A DNA stretch of 64,000 nt from Planococcus versutus (GCF_001186155.3 NZ_CP016540.2:2458001-2522000); one strand, 5' to 3'. Counted from the first letter of the stretch, positions 27,394 through 36,504 are shown. Numbers and translations: made by a program. Notes: a model not told the origin generated them from the letters alone.

Positions 27394-28266
27394 TTACGAT
27401 TTTGATTCTTTTAATTTTTCTTCGAAGAGCTTTAACAACCGCTCTTTTAGTTCAGGTCGTTTTAAAGCAAATTCAATAGTGGTTTCAATAAATCCAAATT
27501 TTTCTCCGACATCATAGCGACGTCCTTCAAATTCAAACGCATAAACAGATTCTACTTCGTTTAATTTTTGAATAGCGTCTGTTAATTGAATTTCGCCTCC
27601 CGCTCCAAGCTGATGTTCTCCTAAAAAATCAAAAATTTTAGGTGTCAAAATATACCGACCCATAATGGCGTAGGTTGAAGGAGCTGTGCCTGCTGGTGGT
27701 TTTTCCACAAAGGTATCTACTTTGATCAATTTGTCGTTTACTGAAATCGGTTTAATAATCCCGTAGCGATGTGTCTCGTCTTCTGGCACTTGTTGAACAC
27801 CAATAACGCTTTTTCCTGTAATTTCATTTTGTTTCATCAATTGAGCTAAACACGGCTCTTCGTTTTCAACAATGTCATCTCCAAGTAACACAGCAAACGG
27901 CTCATTGCCAATAAATCGGCGAGCCGACCAAATGGCATGCCCCAACCCCAATGGCTCTTTTTGTCGAATGTAATGAATTTCGACAGTGGACGTTTCCAGT
28001 ACCGAATCGAGCATATCGATTTTCCCTTTTTTAAACAAATTATCTTCTAATTCAAAAGCGTGATCAAAATGGTCTTCGATTGCTCGTTTTCCTTTTCCAG
28101 TTACGATGATGATGTCTTCAATTCCCGAAGCAATCGCTTCTTCAACTATGTATTGGATTGTCGGCTTGTCTACGATTGGCAGCATTTCTTTTGGCATGGC
28201 TTTTGTTGCTGGAAGAAATCGAGTCCCCAAACCCGCAGCAGGAATAATTGCTTTTTTTACTCGCAT
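27394..28266 (-). CDS. galU: UTP-glucose-1-phosphate uridylyltransferase
   Basis: Makes UDP-glucose, the donor for glycolipids, teichoic acid glucosylation and Gal[22 protein letters not shown] and [18 protein letters not shown] are the family signature, followed by [11 protein letters not shown] and LLGDDIV. 290 aa is the usual size. It is transcribed alone, from a promoter that carries the shared box (site F), so it appears to be co-regulated with the polysaccharide operons. Confidence 0.95.
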   Translation of the reverse strand: MRVKKAIIPAAGLGTRFLPATKAMPKEMLPIVDKPTIQYIVEEAIASGIEDIIIVTGKGKRAIEDHFDHAFELEDNLFKKGKIDMLDSVLETSTVEIHYIRQKEPLGLGHAIWSARRFIGNEPFAVLLGDDIVENEEPCLAQLMKQNEITGKSVIGVQQVPEDETHRYGIIKPISVNDKLIKVDTFVEKPPAGTAPSTYAIMGRYILTPKIFDFLGEHQLGAGGEIQLTDAIQKLNEVESVYAFEFEGRRYDVGEKFGFIETTIEFALKRPELKERLLKLFEEKLKESKS

Positions 28267-28327
28267 GTCTTCACCTTCCTCTCCTTATTTGCTAACCCAT
28301 TCTTGCTTAATGATAACACCTTTCTAT

Positions 28328-28372
28328 AGTATAGCTATTTTTCATAGAAAAATAACAGAAAATTGAATTTTC
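28328..28372 (-). promoter_or_regulatory. Promoter of galU with shared box (site F)
   Basis: Minus strand -10 TATACT (28328-28333), with TTCTGT (28355-28360) 22 bp upstream inside AAATTCAATTTTCTGTTATT. The match to site B covers the whole box and the spacing is identical. Confidence 0.5.
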
Positions 28373-28395
28373 ATAAGCAATTCTATTAAGACATA

Positions 28396-28428
28396 AAAAG
28401 CTCCTGTCAGTTTTTCTGACAGGAGCTT
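28396..28428 (-). terminator. Terminator of antiporter gene
   Basis: AAGCTCCTGTCAG/CTGACAGGAGCTT hairpin with T-tail on the minus strand. It is separated from the antiporter stop by element copy B. Confidence 0.7.
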
Positions 28429-28597
28429 AGACTGTAGACAAAAGAATGGGTTCATCAACTCATCCTGATAGAGTTTTCCATAGCATGGTTTTTTCAGTGA
28501 CAAAAAGACTCGAGCTGAGCCCACCAGAAAGCAAAGTGGCTAGACCGGTTGGATTTATAGACGGCTATTCATTTTTGAGATACTTTGTCTACAGTCT
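28429..28597. mobile_element. Inverted-repeat (MITE-like) element, copy B, 169 bp
   Basis: Bounded by a perfect 14-bp terminal inverted repeat (AGACTGTAGACAAA / TTTGTCTACAGTCT). Read on the minus strand it matches the first ~110 bp of copy A, then breaks off; the long right arm and the 17-bp inverted repeat are lost. It starts directly at the end of a terminator hairpin, like copy A. No ORF. Confidence 0.7.
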
Positions 28598-28606
28598 GAA
28601 CGCTTG

Positions 28607-29800
28607 TCAGTTACTACCTACTAATTTAGAAAGCGGGTGAATGCCAAGACTTTGAATAATAAGAGACAAAATAACAACTGAAAAACTAAGTGAAATCAAA
28701 TCGTCTGCTCCATTTCCACTAGACATTACGCCTAATTGAAGCAACAAGAACACTGACATAGAGCCGCGTATTCCAGACCATGAAATCAACAATGACTTTT
28801 TCCAAATAGCTTCGTGTTTTCGTCCAGCCAATAGCTGAAACGTGCCACTAATGATTAGGAACCGAACAGCAATGCTCGCAAACAAAATGAAAGCCGCCAA
28901 TAGCCAATTATTCCACGATAAGTATTGCGTTGCTTCTATGCCAATCAGCAAAAATAACAAAGACAATAGCGATGGCTCGACAACACTCCAAAATCCAGCT
29001 AATGCTTCACGGTAATGATCTTCTTTATTGGTATGAGAAAATTCCCATGATAGCATAATTCCAGCTGAGACGGTCGCAAGTACACCTGAAAACCCAAAAC
29101 CTTCAGCCAGCTGAAACGTACCGTATGCTAGTATGATGCTCAACATCACTTGATAATCTTTATGGTGTGTAACGTGAACCGCTTTACTCAATAACCAGCC
29201 AAAACCTACACCTAAAATAACGCCACCTGCTGAAACATAAAGAAAATCACCTAATACAGACAACACGCTAAATGTTTGAGATTGAAGATACATGCCTGAC
29301 AATACCGTAAATAACACAATACTCGTCCCGTCATTAATCATCGATTCTCCATCAACAATGTCTGCAATGCTTTTATCTGGTGCAGACTTTTTTAAAATCG
29401 ACACCACAGAAGCGGGATCTGTAGGTGCCAAAATGGCTGCAGCTACGAATGCGCCCATTAACGAAATTGAAAAAAACCAGCCGCCTATCCAATAAATAGT
29501 CAGTCCCATTAACAAAATGGTTAAAGCTAGTCCCACTGTACTTAACAAGCCAATAATACCTGCATTTTTTCTTAGTGCTTTTGCAGAAAACTGATACGCC
29601 GATACGAACAATAATCCCGGCAAAAAGACATCATAAATCAATGTCTCTGGCACGCTGCTCCCTGTAAAATAAGGGATAAAAGACAGACCAATCCCGATTA
29701 AGACGAGTACGGCGGGCACTGGAACATTTTCTTGTTTTTTATCAATAGTAAATACTAAATACCCAATGCACAACAAAATCATTGCGACTGCAGCTGACAT
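28607..29800 (-). CDS. Cation:proton antiporter, CPA1/NhaP type
   Basis: A 397-residue protein with about 12 membrane segments. APTDPASVVSILKK and GESMINDGTSIVLF are the conserved ion-translocation motifs of CPA1 Na+(K+)/H+ antiporters, with the Asp of the ND pair present. It lacks the long cytoplasmic C-terminal domain found in some members. Start ATG 29800 follows TTTGGAGGAG; the frame extends five codons to a TTG within that ribosome site. Probable role in sodium or pH homeostasis. Confidence 0.87.
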   Translation of the reverse strand: MSAAVAMILLCIGYLVFTIDKKQENVPVPAVLVLIGIGLSFIPYFTGSSVPETLIYDVFLPGLLFVSAYQFSAKALRKNAGIIGLLSTVGLALTILLMGLTIYWIGGWFFSISLMGAFVAAAILAPTDPASVVSILKKSAPDKSIADIVDGESMINDGTSIVLFTVLSGMYLQSQTFSVLSVLGDFLYVSAGGVILGVGFGWLLSKAVHVTHHKDYQVMLSIILAYGTFQLAEGFGFSGVLATVSAGIMLSWEFSHTNKEDHYREALAGFWSVVEPSLLSLLFLLIGIEATQYLSWNNWLLAAFILFASIAVRFLIISGTFQLLAGRKHEAIWKKSLLISWSGIRGSMSVFLLLQLGVMSSGNGADDLISLSFSVVILSLIIQSLGIHPLSKLVGSN

Positions 29801-29843
29801 GTGTATCTCCTCCAAAACTCACTTGTTCTTTTAATCATAACAG

Positions 29844-29885
29844 AACAACCGGACAGCCTCTATTGCCTCCGGCTGTCCGGTTGTT
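29844..29885 (-). terminator. Terminator of XRE gene
   Basis: 15-bp perfect stem AACAACCGGACAGCC/GGCTGTCCGGTTGTT, overlapping the XRE gene stop codon. Confidence 0.75.
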
Positions 29886-30232
29886 CACATACTTTCTTCT
29901 TGTAATCGCCGCTTAATTTGTAAGTAGGATGTCACTTCAGCTAGTTCTTCTTTGTTAACATACTGGTCATCTACTACTACTTTGATCGAGTTGGAAAGCG
30001 GAAGTTGAAGTAAATCTAGCGTATTAGCCTTTTGGTTTCGCTCTAATAGATAATCTACGGAGACATCATAATAATCTGCAAATAATTCCAAATGAGATAC
30101 ACTTACTTGTTTTTTAGCACTTTCATAACCCCACACTACCGATTTTGCAAAGCCTAGTGCTTTTGCTACTTCGTCTACACTCATTTGACGTTTTTCTCTT
30201 AAACTCTTGAGTCTGTTGCCTATTCTCTCCAT
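29885..30232 (-). CDS. XRE-family HTH transcriptional regulator
   Basis: 115 residues. Residues 5-60 form a Cro/C1-type helix-turn-helix (LKSLREKRQMSVDEVAKALG, then VVWGYESAKKQVSVSHLELFADYYDVSVDYLL). The C-terminal 50 residues have no sensor domain that I recognise. It is divergent from the SGNH-like gene at 30422, so it may regulate that gene or itself through the 190-bp shared region. Confidence 0.85.
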   Translation of the reverse strand: MERIGNRLKSLREKRQMSVDEVAKALGFAKSVVWGYESAKKQVSVSHLELFADYYDVSVDYLLERNQKANTLDLLQLPLSNSIKVVVDDQYVNKEELAEVTSYLQIKRRLQEESM

Positions 30233-30421
30233 TTAAACGCCTCCTGCTATGGGAATGTTAGTATCTCTAATATGTTACCCACTCTACAGCTGTTTAAAAA
30301 CTAAAAAAGCCATGTTCCAATCCATTTAACTGCTAAGTACCTATTAAAATCTGAAATTTCAGCCTTTTCTACTTAAGTTGTGCTAGAATAGAACTAATTC
30401 AACGTGAAAGTAGGTCTTATG

Positions 30422-31183
30422 ATGCTCAAAAAAGCCAGCTTCTTTCTATTTATTGCACTAATCATTATCGTAATCGCCGGAGAAAAAAACTTAAAAAACG
30501 TACAATACTCACAACAAGCAGCTTTTCTGCCGGAAATTGAAACGGTGCAAGCACAGCCTGTAAGCTTTTCTGAAAAACTTGCAACAGGCCTCCCTGTAAC
30601 GATCGTCTTTCTTGGTGATTACGTTACTTCTGCAGACTCATTGCCAGATGGCAACCCGAATCACGTTCTGTTGTTAACCGAATGGTTTAATGACCAATAC
30701 CCAAACCAAGTCACCACCATTAATGCTGGTATGAACGCCAATACAATTTCCCATATGAAAGAGCGAATCGAAAGTGATGTGTTAACATACACACCCGATT
30801 TGGTGGTCATTTCTACTGGATTGAACGATGCTCTTGGGGCATGGAAAATTTCAGTAGATGAGTACGACAAAGATTATCAAGCCGTGATTGATGAAATTCT
30901 TGCTACAGGTAGAAGCGAAGTATTGATTCGAACACCCAACCCGACCAATTCAGTGGAAAAAAACAAAACGATGCGCCCTTATATGCGCGTGAGTCGAGAG
31001 CTTGCCAAAAGAGACAATGTCTATGTCTTCGATTTTTACAACGTAATGGCAACTGATATACACGCAAAAGACATTTCTCAAGTGGCTTTTATGCAAAATA
31101 CATTTTATCCGAATACAAAAGGACAAGCCTATTTGTTTGATAAGTTTAAAACTTATTTAACCACTGAATTTATTCAACCATAA
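30422..31183 (+). CDS. SGNH/GDSL-hydrolase-like protein with lost catalytic residues
   Basis: 253 residues with an N-terminal membrane anchor or signal segment (residues 4-20). The fold blocks are readable: block I FLGDYVTSADS, block III TGLNDALG, and late FYPNTKGQAYL. In active enzymes block I reads GDS and the last block DxxHP; here the Ser is Tyr67 and the His is replaced, so the classic catalytic site appears missing. Start ATG 30422 has AAAGTAGGT six bases upstream; an ATG three bases earlier is possible. Promoter -10 TGCTAGAAT at 30382-30390. Confidence 0.7.
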   Translation: MLKKASFFLFIALIIIVIAGEKNLKNVQYSQQAAFLPEIETVQAQPVSFSEKLATGLPVTIVFLGDYVTSADSLPDGNPNHVLLLTEWFNDQYPNQVTTINAGMNANTISHMKERIESDVLTYTPDLVVISTGLNDALGAWKISVDEYDKDYQAVIDEILATGRSEVLIRTPNPTNSVEKNKTMRPYMRVSRELAKRDNVYVFDFYNVMATDIHAKDISQVAFMQNTFYPNTKGQAYLFDKFKTYLTTEFIQP

Positions 31184-31225
31184 AAAAGCGTTTGGCGATA
31201 ACTCTCTCGCCAAACGCTTTTTTTA
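31183..31225. terminator. Bidirectional terminator
   Basis: AGCGTTTGGCGA/TCGCCAAACGCT stem with A-run and T-run, between convergent genes ending at 31183 and 31232. Confidence 0.8.
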
Positions 31226-31231
31226 TAGTAA

Positions 31232-32206
31232 TTATTTCACTACTAGGTTTCTTGCTTCTCTAAACTCTCTAATGTGACGATCTAAAATATGGCCTTTTTC
31301 AATGACCATTGATTTTTGAATCATGTTCGTCCACTTGCCTTCGACAAAGTGATCGACCATTGGTGAAAAACCTTCGCTCAATACTTTTGTTACCGTATGC
31401 GGGAACATAGCTGGTGTATTGTCTACCGTGTAATGGATGATGCCATCAATCGTATAAACCGGATCATCAATCGTAGATGGACGCGAAGTTTCGATTTCCA
31501 TGTTCGGGTCACAACTTACATCAACGATCATAGCGCCTTTTTTAAGACGCACTAAATCTTCTTTGTAAATAATACGATCTGTACGATTCGTATCCCACAT
31601 TACGCAGTTAACTAACACATCGTAATTGCCCATGTTTTTCATAAACAATGATTCTAGTTTACGCCCATAAACATCAACATCTGCCCCTAAGCCATGAAGA
31701 ATGCGGAGAACGCCTTTTGTTGTATGTCCATTCCCAAGAACTGCTACTTTTGTTTCATATGGCATTTTGCCGCAATATTGATAAGCTTGTAAAATCGCTG
31801 CTTCTCCCGCAACTTCACGGTTGCGATAGAAAATGTAACGCCCATCTTCGAACATTTCTTCCCAAGCGACAACTGTGTGGTCACCTGCAAGAACGGAATC
31901 GGTAAATGCGATATCTTGAACAGCATGAGCCCATCCAATCAACAATTTCCCAGGTGTAAGTTGATCAAAATAATCCGCATTGCCCAGTTTCACATCAACA
32001 ATCGCGTCACATTGTAACACTTCTTCACGTGACACAAATTGTGCTCCTGAAACTTCGTATTCCGCATCTGCATAACCAAGTGCTTCGCCGTATCCTACTT
32101 CAAAGTACAATTGCTCGATGTTTTTAATATTCGGCATGTCCTTTGGCAAAAGCGCTCTTCGTTTTTCATTGTTTTTGTGACTGATAACAAATCCTATTGT
32201 GTAAAT
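31232..32206 (-). CDS. N5-(carboxyethyl)ornithine synthase-like dehydrogenase, ATT start
   Basis: 324 residues of the alanine dehydrogenase/transhydrogenase fold: N-terminal ISHKNNEKRRALLP, NAD-binding VAVLGNGHTTKGVL, and a Pro-rich late VDNTPAMFPHTVTK. This fits N5-(carboxyethyl)ornithine synthase, which condenses pyruvate with ornithine or lysine; alanine dehydrogenase is the alternative but its motifs fit less well. The only ribosome site, GGAGG at 32214-32218, is inside the longer GTG-initiated frame (32251); seven bases after it is ATT 32206, giving (M)YTIGFVIS, the usual family start. So ATT initiation is proposed. Confidence 0.68.
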   Translation of the reverse strand: MYTIGFVISHKNNEKRRALLPKDMPNIKNIEQLYFEVGYGEALGYADAEYEVSGAQFVSREEVLQCDAIVDVKLGNADYFDQLTPGKLLIGWAHAVQDIAFTDSVLAGDHTVVAWEEMFEDGRYIFYRNREVAGEAAILQAYQYCGKMPYETKVAVLGNGHTTKGVLRILHGLGADVDVYGRKLESLFMKNMGNYDVLVNCVMWDTNRTDRIIYKEDLVRLKKGAMIVDVSCDPNMEIETSRPSTIDDPVYTIDGIIHYTVDNTPAMFPHTVTKVLSEGFSPMVDHFVEGKWTNMIQKSMVIEKGHILDRHIREFREARNLVVK

Positions 32207-32532
32207 AATAAAACCTCCAATAAATGAAATAATATAACGCTTAGTCTGCACCCACTAGACATGTCCTAGAACAGCGACCAAACAAGCTTCAAAAATTGCT
32301 AAGTAAATTTGTCTATTCATGTCTCTTCCGCAAAGCTGACCTACTCTAAATCATACCATATGTCGGAAAGTTTAAACGTACTTTGGAACGAGCTGAAAAA
32401 ATAAACATATCGCGTGTTCATAGAAAATCTATGAAAAGTTGATCGCTCAAAAATAAAAGTCGACTATTCATTTATACTTCAAAAAAACCCAGTAGAAACC
32501 TATTAGGTTCCTACTGGGTTTTACTTAAAAAA
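32207..32532. other. 326-bp intergenic region
   Basis: Holds the GGAGG ribosome site and presumed promoter of the gene at 31232 and the terminator of the SDR gene at 32533. No ORF with a ribosome site and no repeat seen. Confidence 0.5.
32486..32522 (-). terminator. Terminator of SDR gene
   Basis: AACCCAGTAGAAACC/GGTTCCTACTGGGTT hairpin with flanking A- and T-runs, 11 bp past the stop at 32533. Confidence 0.75.
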
Positions 32533-33297
32533 TTAATGCAACATGATCGATCCACCATCAGCCATCAATGTTTGGCCGGTCATGTATTTCGAATCTTCCG
32601 AAGCTAAAAATACAGCAACCGGTCCGATGTCATGTTCCAAGTCACCAAAACGACCGAGTGGAATGTTGTTTTTTACTTTTTCGTAGTATTCCGGTTGTGC
32701 TTTGGCCCATTCGCGTACACCAGGTGAGTCCGCTACTGGACTGATCACATTGACGTTGATACCATACTGACCCCATTCATTTGCAGCCACGCGCGAAATG
32801 CCGCGGATGGCTTCTTTGGCAGCCACATAAGCAACTTGTGTCGAATGCCCTTCTAAACCAGCTCCTGAGGCAAAGTTGATAATGCTTCCTTTTGTTTCTT
32901 TTAAATAAGGAAGTGCTGCTTGCATCAAATAGAACGTTGGATAAAAGCCCGTACCGAAAGACAAATCAATGTCTTCTTGCGTAGTATCTTCGATTAGTTT
33001 TTGTTTAGACGCATGCGCATTGTTTACTAAAACATCTAACTTACCATACTTCTCAATGACTGTATCAATAATGTTGCTAAGTTTTTCACGTTCCATCAAA
33101 TTGGCTTTAATAAACGACGATTGAGGTGAAATAGCTTGAAGTTCTTTTTCCATTGCTTTGCCTGTTTCTTCGTTTAAATCGACAATCGCAACAATCGCCC
33201 CTTCTTTGACCATTGCTTTTGCCATGCCTCCGCCAATACCACCAGCACCGCCAGTAATAATGACTACTTTATCTTGTAACTTTTTCAATCCGAACAT
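32533..33297 (-). CDS. Short-chain dehydrogenase/reductase
   Basis: 254 residues of the classical SDR type: VVIITGGAGGIGGGMA (cofactor glycine motif), VLVNNAHAS, INFASGAGL with catalytic Ser, and YVAAKEAIRG with the YxxxK pair. Basic residues after the glycine motif are absent and Asp follows (IVDLNEE), which favours NAD(H). Its substrate is unknown; FabG-like annotation would be over-specific. Single gene with its own terminator. Confidence 0.88.
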   Translation of the reverse strand: MFGLKKLQDKVVIITGGAGGIGGGMAKAMVKEGAIVAIVDLNEETGKAMEKELQAISPQSSFIKANLMEREKLSNIIDTVIEKYGKLDVLVNNAHASKQKLIEDTTQEDIDLSFGTGFYPTFYLMQAALPYLKETKGSIINFASGAGLEGHSTQVAYVAAKEAIRGISRVAANEWGQYGINVNVISPVADSPGVREWAKAQPEYYEKVKNNIPLGRFGDLEHDIGPVAVFLASEDSKYMTGQTLMADGGSIMLH

Positions 33298-33349
33298 CTC
33301 CTTAGCTAATATCTACTCTTCTAGTTTACTACTTAACTGAAACATATCA

Positions 33350-33395
33350 AAAAGTCAGCTCACAAGATCGGTAAACAAGCATCTTGCGAGCTGAT
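33350..33395 (-). terminator. Terminator of DegT-like gene
   Basis: TCAGCTCACAAGAT/ATCTTGCGAGCTGA hairpin with T-run on the minus strand, right after the stop at 33399. Confidence 0.7.
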
Positions 33396-33398
33396 ATT

Positions 33399-34361
33399 CT
33401 ACTCTTTGTAAACAACCTGACTTTTCAACATGTTCACTAAATAATCCATATCCTCTTTGTTGTAACGTTGGTCGCAAGGCAACGGCAAAATATTTAAAGC
33501 ATAGTGATATTCGATGCTATCTTGTGGGCAATCTTCCAGAACATTTGGCCACAACAGCGGTATGTAAATGTTTTGTTCGGCTAGTTTTTTTCGAATGATC
33601 ATGCCATTTTCTACTAGCAACGGATATGCAAACGGACCCGTTGGCGTTGTTAGCTTTAACGGATTTTCAGTTTCTAGCAATTCATGCAAACGAGCATAGT
33701 TCTCATTTCGTTTTTGAATCGCACGATCTGTGTCGACGGCGCCCATTAAGTGACTCGTCACTTTTGACATAGTTCGGAGCGGTACATGTGACAGTTTATC
33801 GTTACTGTCACGAAACTCAGCATAATAATCACTAGCTGAACTTTCACTGCGACCGAGTACATGCGCCATTCGATCTTTTGATTGATCTTGCTCGAGTGAT
33901 TCAGTGAGCTGTACATCAGTTGCCAAATAAGCTCCATCTGGCAAACCAAAATATTTACGGCATGAGTAGATGGTATCGACTCCTTCTAGTGGTCGCTGAA
34001 AAAAAGCTTGGCTATGATCCATAATTAGCTGGGGGTAGCGCGTCTTTAAAGCTTTGATCTTTTCATCTGTAATTTGACCATATAAATTAACAACATATAC
34101 GTATTCTCCTGCACCCAATTGTTGATCGAAAATGGGTTGAAACTGCTCGTCTACTGAATAATAATCAAACTGACAACCACTTTTTGTGATCAAGTCACTA
34201 ACCGAATCGCATAAATACCAAGGAATGTGGATTTTTGTCATGTGGCGTGCTTTGATTAAATACAGCAAGGCATTACTGCCACTATTGAGTGCCACCAATT
34301 CCTTATAAAATGGTTGATCGACCAAATCCCCTAATCCAAAATAGCCACCTATTTCTTTCAT
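33399..34361 (-). CDS. Reduced DegT/DnrJ-like PLP-fold protein
   Basis: 320 residues, shorter than the usual 370-400 of DegT/DnrJ/EryC1 aminotransferases. Recognisable parts: ALNSGSNALLYLIKA (cofactor phosphate site), IMDHSQAFF with the Asp of the PLP pocket, and YSCRKYFGLPDGAYL with the Schiff-base lysine. It differs from the VioA-like enzyme at 12721 in most positions. It follows two FemAB-like genes in one apparent operon (95 bp gap, no terminator), so it may make an amino compound that they transfer (inference). RBS CAGGAGGG precedes ATG 34361. Confidence 0.65.
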   Translation of the reverse strand: MKEIGGYFGLGDLVDQPFYKELVALNSGSNALLYLIKARHMTKIHIPWYLCDSVSDLITKSGCQFDYYSVDEQFQPIFDQQLGAGEYVYVVNLYGQITDEKIKALKTRYPQLIMDHSQAFFQRPLEGVDTIYSCRKYFGLPDGAYLATDVQLTESLEQDQSKDRMAHVLGRSESSASDYYAEFRDSNDKLSHVPLRTMSKVTSHLMGAVDTDRAIQKRNENYARLHELLETENPLKLTTPTGPFAYPLLVENGMIIRKKLAEQNIYIPLLWPNVLEDCPQDSIEYHYALNILPLPCDQRYNKEDMDYLVNMLKSQVVYKE

Positions 34362-34455
34362 GTTGAACCCTCCTGTTATCGGACGTAGTTAAGCCGACTG
34401 CACTTCGTGATCTATTTTCCGCACGTCAAAGCCAACAAACCGCGCCTTTTAGCAA

Positions 34456-35490
34456 CTACCCTCGGTATAAAGGAAAATAACCGGCATGCTCAATACCCAC
34501 TGTGTTTTTCTTCGCTTCGACCAGGCTGTCGTACGCTTCTTGGTCGTGAATGCGTTTTCCCATCATTAATTCTAGTGGTTCTGTTTTGTTGAAATTCCGT
34601 TTAAACCGATACAATCGTTTGTCAGGTGCCCCACCAAGTTGAACTTCTTTTTTGCCATGTTCGACTCCCCATCGGCACATTTCGTAAACAATTAAACTAT
34701 TGCCAGAAAGAGATGAATATGCAGGATCATTTGCTGTCAAATGATAGTGGACGTATTCACCGTAATGAAGGATAAACGAACACGAAATATAACGTCCGTC
34801 ATGCTTGGCAAAAAGAAAAAATTGCTTTCCTTTAAATACCTCAAATGACTGACGCAGTGATTCTATTGAAAACACGTAATACGGATCGATGTTGTTTTTA
34901 GTAACGGTCATCATATACAGCCGGTGAAATTCCGCTACATGCTCACCTGTATAATCAAATTCAACTTCCACATCGTTCTTCAAAGCCTTTCGCACTTGTC
35001 CTCTTGAAACAGAAGCAAATTGATCCATAAAAAAATCTTCGCCTGTCAAATCAATAAACTGCACATGACCATTATCGCGAAAATCATAAAGCGCTTTAAA
35101 ATCCAACCGATTTTTTAACCATGGACTAAACCGAACATACTCGGTCACGATTCTATGCTCTTTGCAATAGTCTCCAAATTGGGCTTCGAACAACTCAATC
35201 AATTGCTGTTTTTTTTCAGGATTTCCAGATAAAATAACGGGTCCACTAAAGCCGTAAGGAGTAATAATATCGAAATACGTCAGCCCTTCTAGTCTGACTG
35301 GTACTGGACGAACAATAAATTGATAAAAAATATGACCCCATTCATGCTCCACTTCAAAAACAGCATGCTCGCCTTGCTCTTCTTTTGTTTCGTAAAACTT
35401 TCCCCATTCCGGTAAAAAATAAATATCCGGATATATCAAATCCAGCGGCTCTTTTCCACTATCTGCTACTAATTTAATCATGCTCACCAT
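34456..35490 (-). CDS. FemAB-like / BioF2-type acyltransferase (third copy)
   Basis: 344 residues, more diverged than the other three copies: TPYGFSGPVI, EYVRFSPWL, SVSRGQVRKAL and a shortened LGGAPDKRLYRFKRNFN in place of the GGG...LYLFKKxFG segment. It has an extra N-terminal stretch of about 20 residues. Start may be ATG 35490 or ATG 35481; the latter has GGTGA just upstream. It begins 9 bp after the FemAB-like gene at 35500 and is co-transcribed with it. Confidence 0.78.
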   Translation of the reverse strand: MVSMIKLVADSGKEPLDLIYPDIYFLPEWGKFYETKEEQGEHAVFEVEHEWGHIFYQFIVRPVPVRLEGLTYFDIITPYGFSGPVILSGNPEKKQQLIELFEAQFGDYCKEHRIVTEYVRFSPWLKNRLDFKALYDFRDNGHVQFIDLTGEDFFMDQFASVSRGQVRKALKNDVEVEFDYTGEHVAEFHRLYMMTVTKNNIDPYYVFSIESLRQSFEVFKGKQFFLFAKHDGRYISCSFILHYGEYVHYHLTANDPAYSSLSGNSLIVYEMCRWGVEHGKKEVQLGGAPDKRLYRFKRNFNKTEPLELMMGKRIHDQEAYDSLVEAKKNTVGIEHAGYFPLYRG

Positions 35491-35499
35491 CTTCTCTAT

Positions 35500-36504
35500 T
35501 TACTTTGTAGATACGTGGGACTGACGGCTTCGATATGCCGGAAATCGATCTCTGTCATTTGTTAAATGAGCGGCTTGCTCCAGCCGCTCATACGTGGAGC
35601 GATCCCATATTTTCTGACCGGTGTAATATTCCAATTCATCATGACGTCCAAATTTTTTCTTGAACAGATAAAGTGTGTCATCTGCCCGACTTGTTCGTCC
35701 TCCCCCATGATGAATTAACTTTTTACCTTGCTGTTTCCCCCATAACGCGAGGGCATATTGCAAAATATAAGCAGGTGCTAAGTGATGATATTCTTGACAT
35801 GTTCCGGTGAGGTGCACATGAATATAATCGTCGTTAAAAAAATTTAAACTCATTCCAATAATGTTGCCATGATAAGTCACTTCTACAACAACTAACTGTT
35901 CAGTAAAGCGTTCTATGCAATTTTGAAAATATGCATCATCAAAATAGTAAACCGTTTCAGCCGCATTTCGCTTCATCGTGGAATAATAAAGTTTCTTGAA
36001 CTCGGTTAATTCTGTAGGATGCAGCAAGATGTGATACTCTACTCCATTTTTTAATCCATGCCGAATATCTCTTCTGCATGAAGGCGAATACTCTGTCAAA
36101 ATTGGGTCGTCAATGCTTTCTAATCGCGTTTGTATAGTAGAGCGTTTAAACACCAAGTCATAACAAGCAGCAAAATCCAAATGGTTTTTGAGAATAGGAT
36201 GAAAGCGAACTAATTCCGAAACAACGCTGTTTTCACGACAGTATTCTCCAAAGTCATCCCAGAATGCTTTCACCAGTTTTGGAATTTCTTCTTTTTTTCC
36301 TTCAACCACATGCGGACCACCGTAACCGTAGGGTGTCACTAAATCGTAAAAAACGTGTCCATCTAACTTGATGGGGATTTCACGTTTAATAAATAAGGAA
36401 TGGATCGTTCCTAGCGCATGTGTGAAAATATATTCTTCACATTGACCTTGTTCAATGGTTTCATACAACTGGGCATACTCTTTTTCAAAATATATATCTT
36501 TCAT
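35500..36504 (-). CDS. FemAB-like / BioF2-type acyltransferase (fourth copy)
   Basis: 334 residues with TPYGYGGPHV, ELVRFHPIL, PSCRRDIRHGL, MKRNAAETVYYFDDAYF and HHGGGRTSRADDTLYLFKKKFG. Closest in layout to 18433 and 26092. First gene of an apparent three-gene operon (this gene, 34456, 33399) with the shared promoter box (site E) upstream. Acceptor unknown; context suggests a surface polysaccharide or its lipid-linked precursor. Confidence 0.82.
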   Translation of the reverse strand: MKDIYFEKEYAQLYETIEQGQCEEYIFTHALGTIHSLFIKREIPIKLDGHVFYDLVTPYGYGGPHVVEGKKEEIPKLVKAFWDDFGEYCRENSVVSELVRFHPILKNHLDFAACYDLVFKRSTIQTRLESIDDPILTEYSPSCRRDIRHGLKNGVEYHILLHPTELTEFKKLYYSTMKRNAAETVYYFDDAYFQNCIERFTEQLVVVEVTYHGNIIGMSLNFFNDDYIHVHLTGTCQEYHHLAPAYILQYALALWGKQQGKKLIHHGGGRTSRADDTLYLFKKKFGRHDELEYYTGQKIWDRSTYERLEQAAHLTNDRDRFPAYRSRQSHVSTK

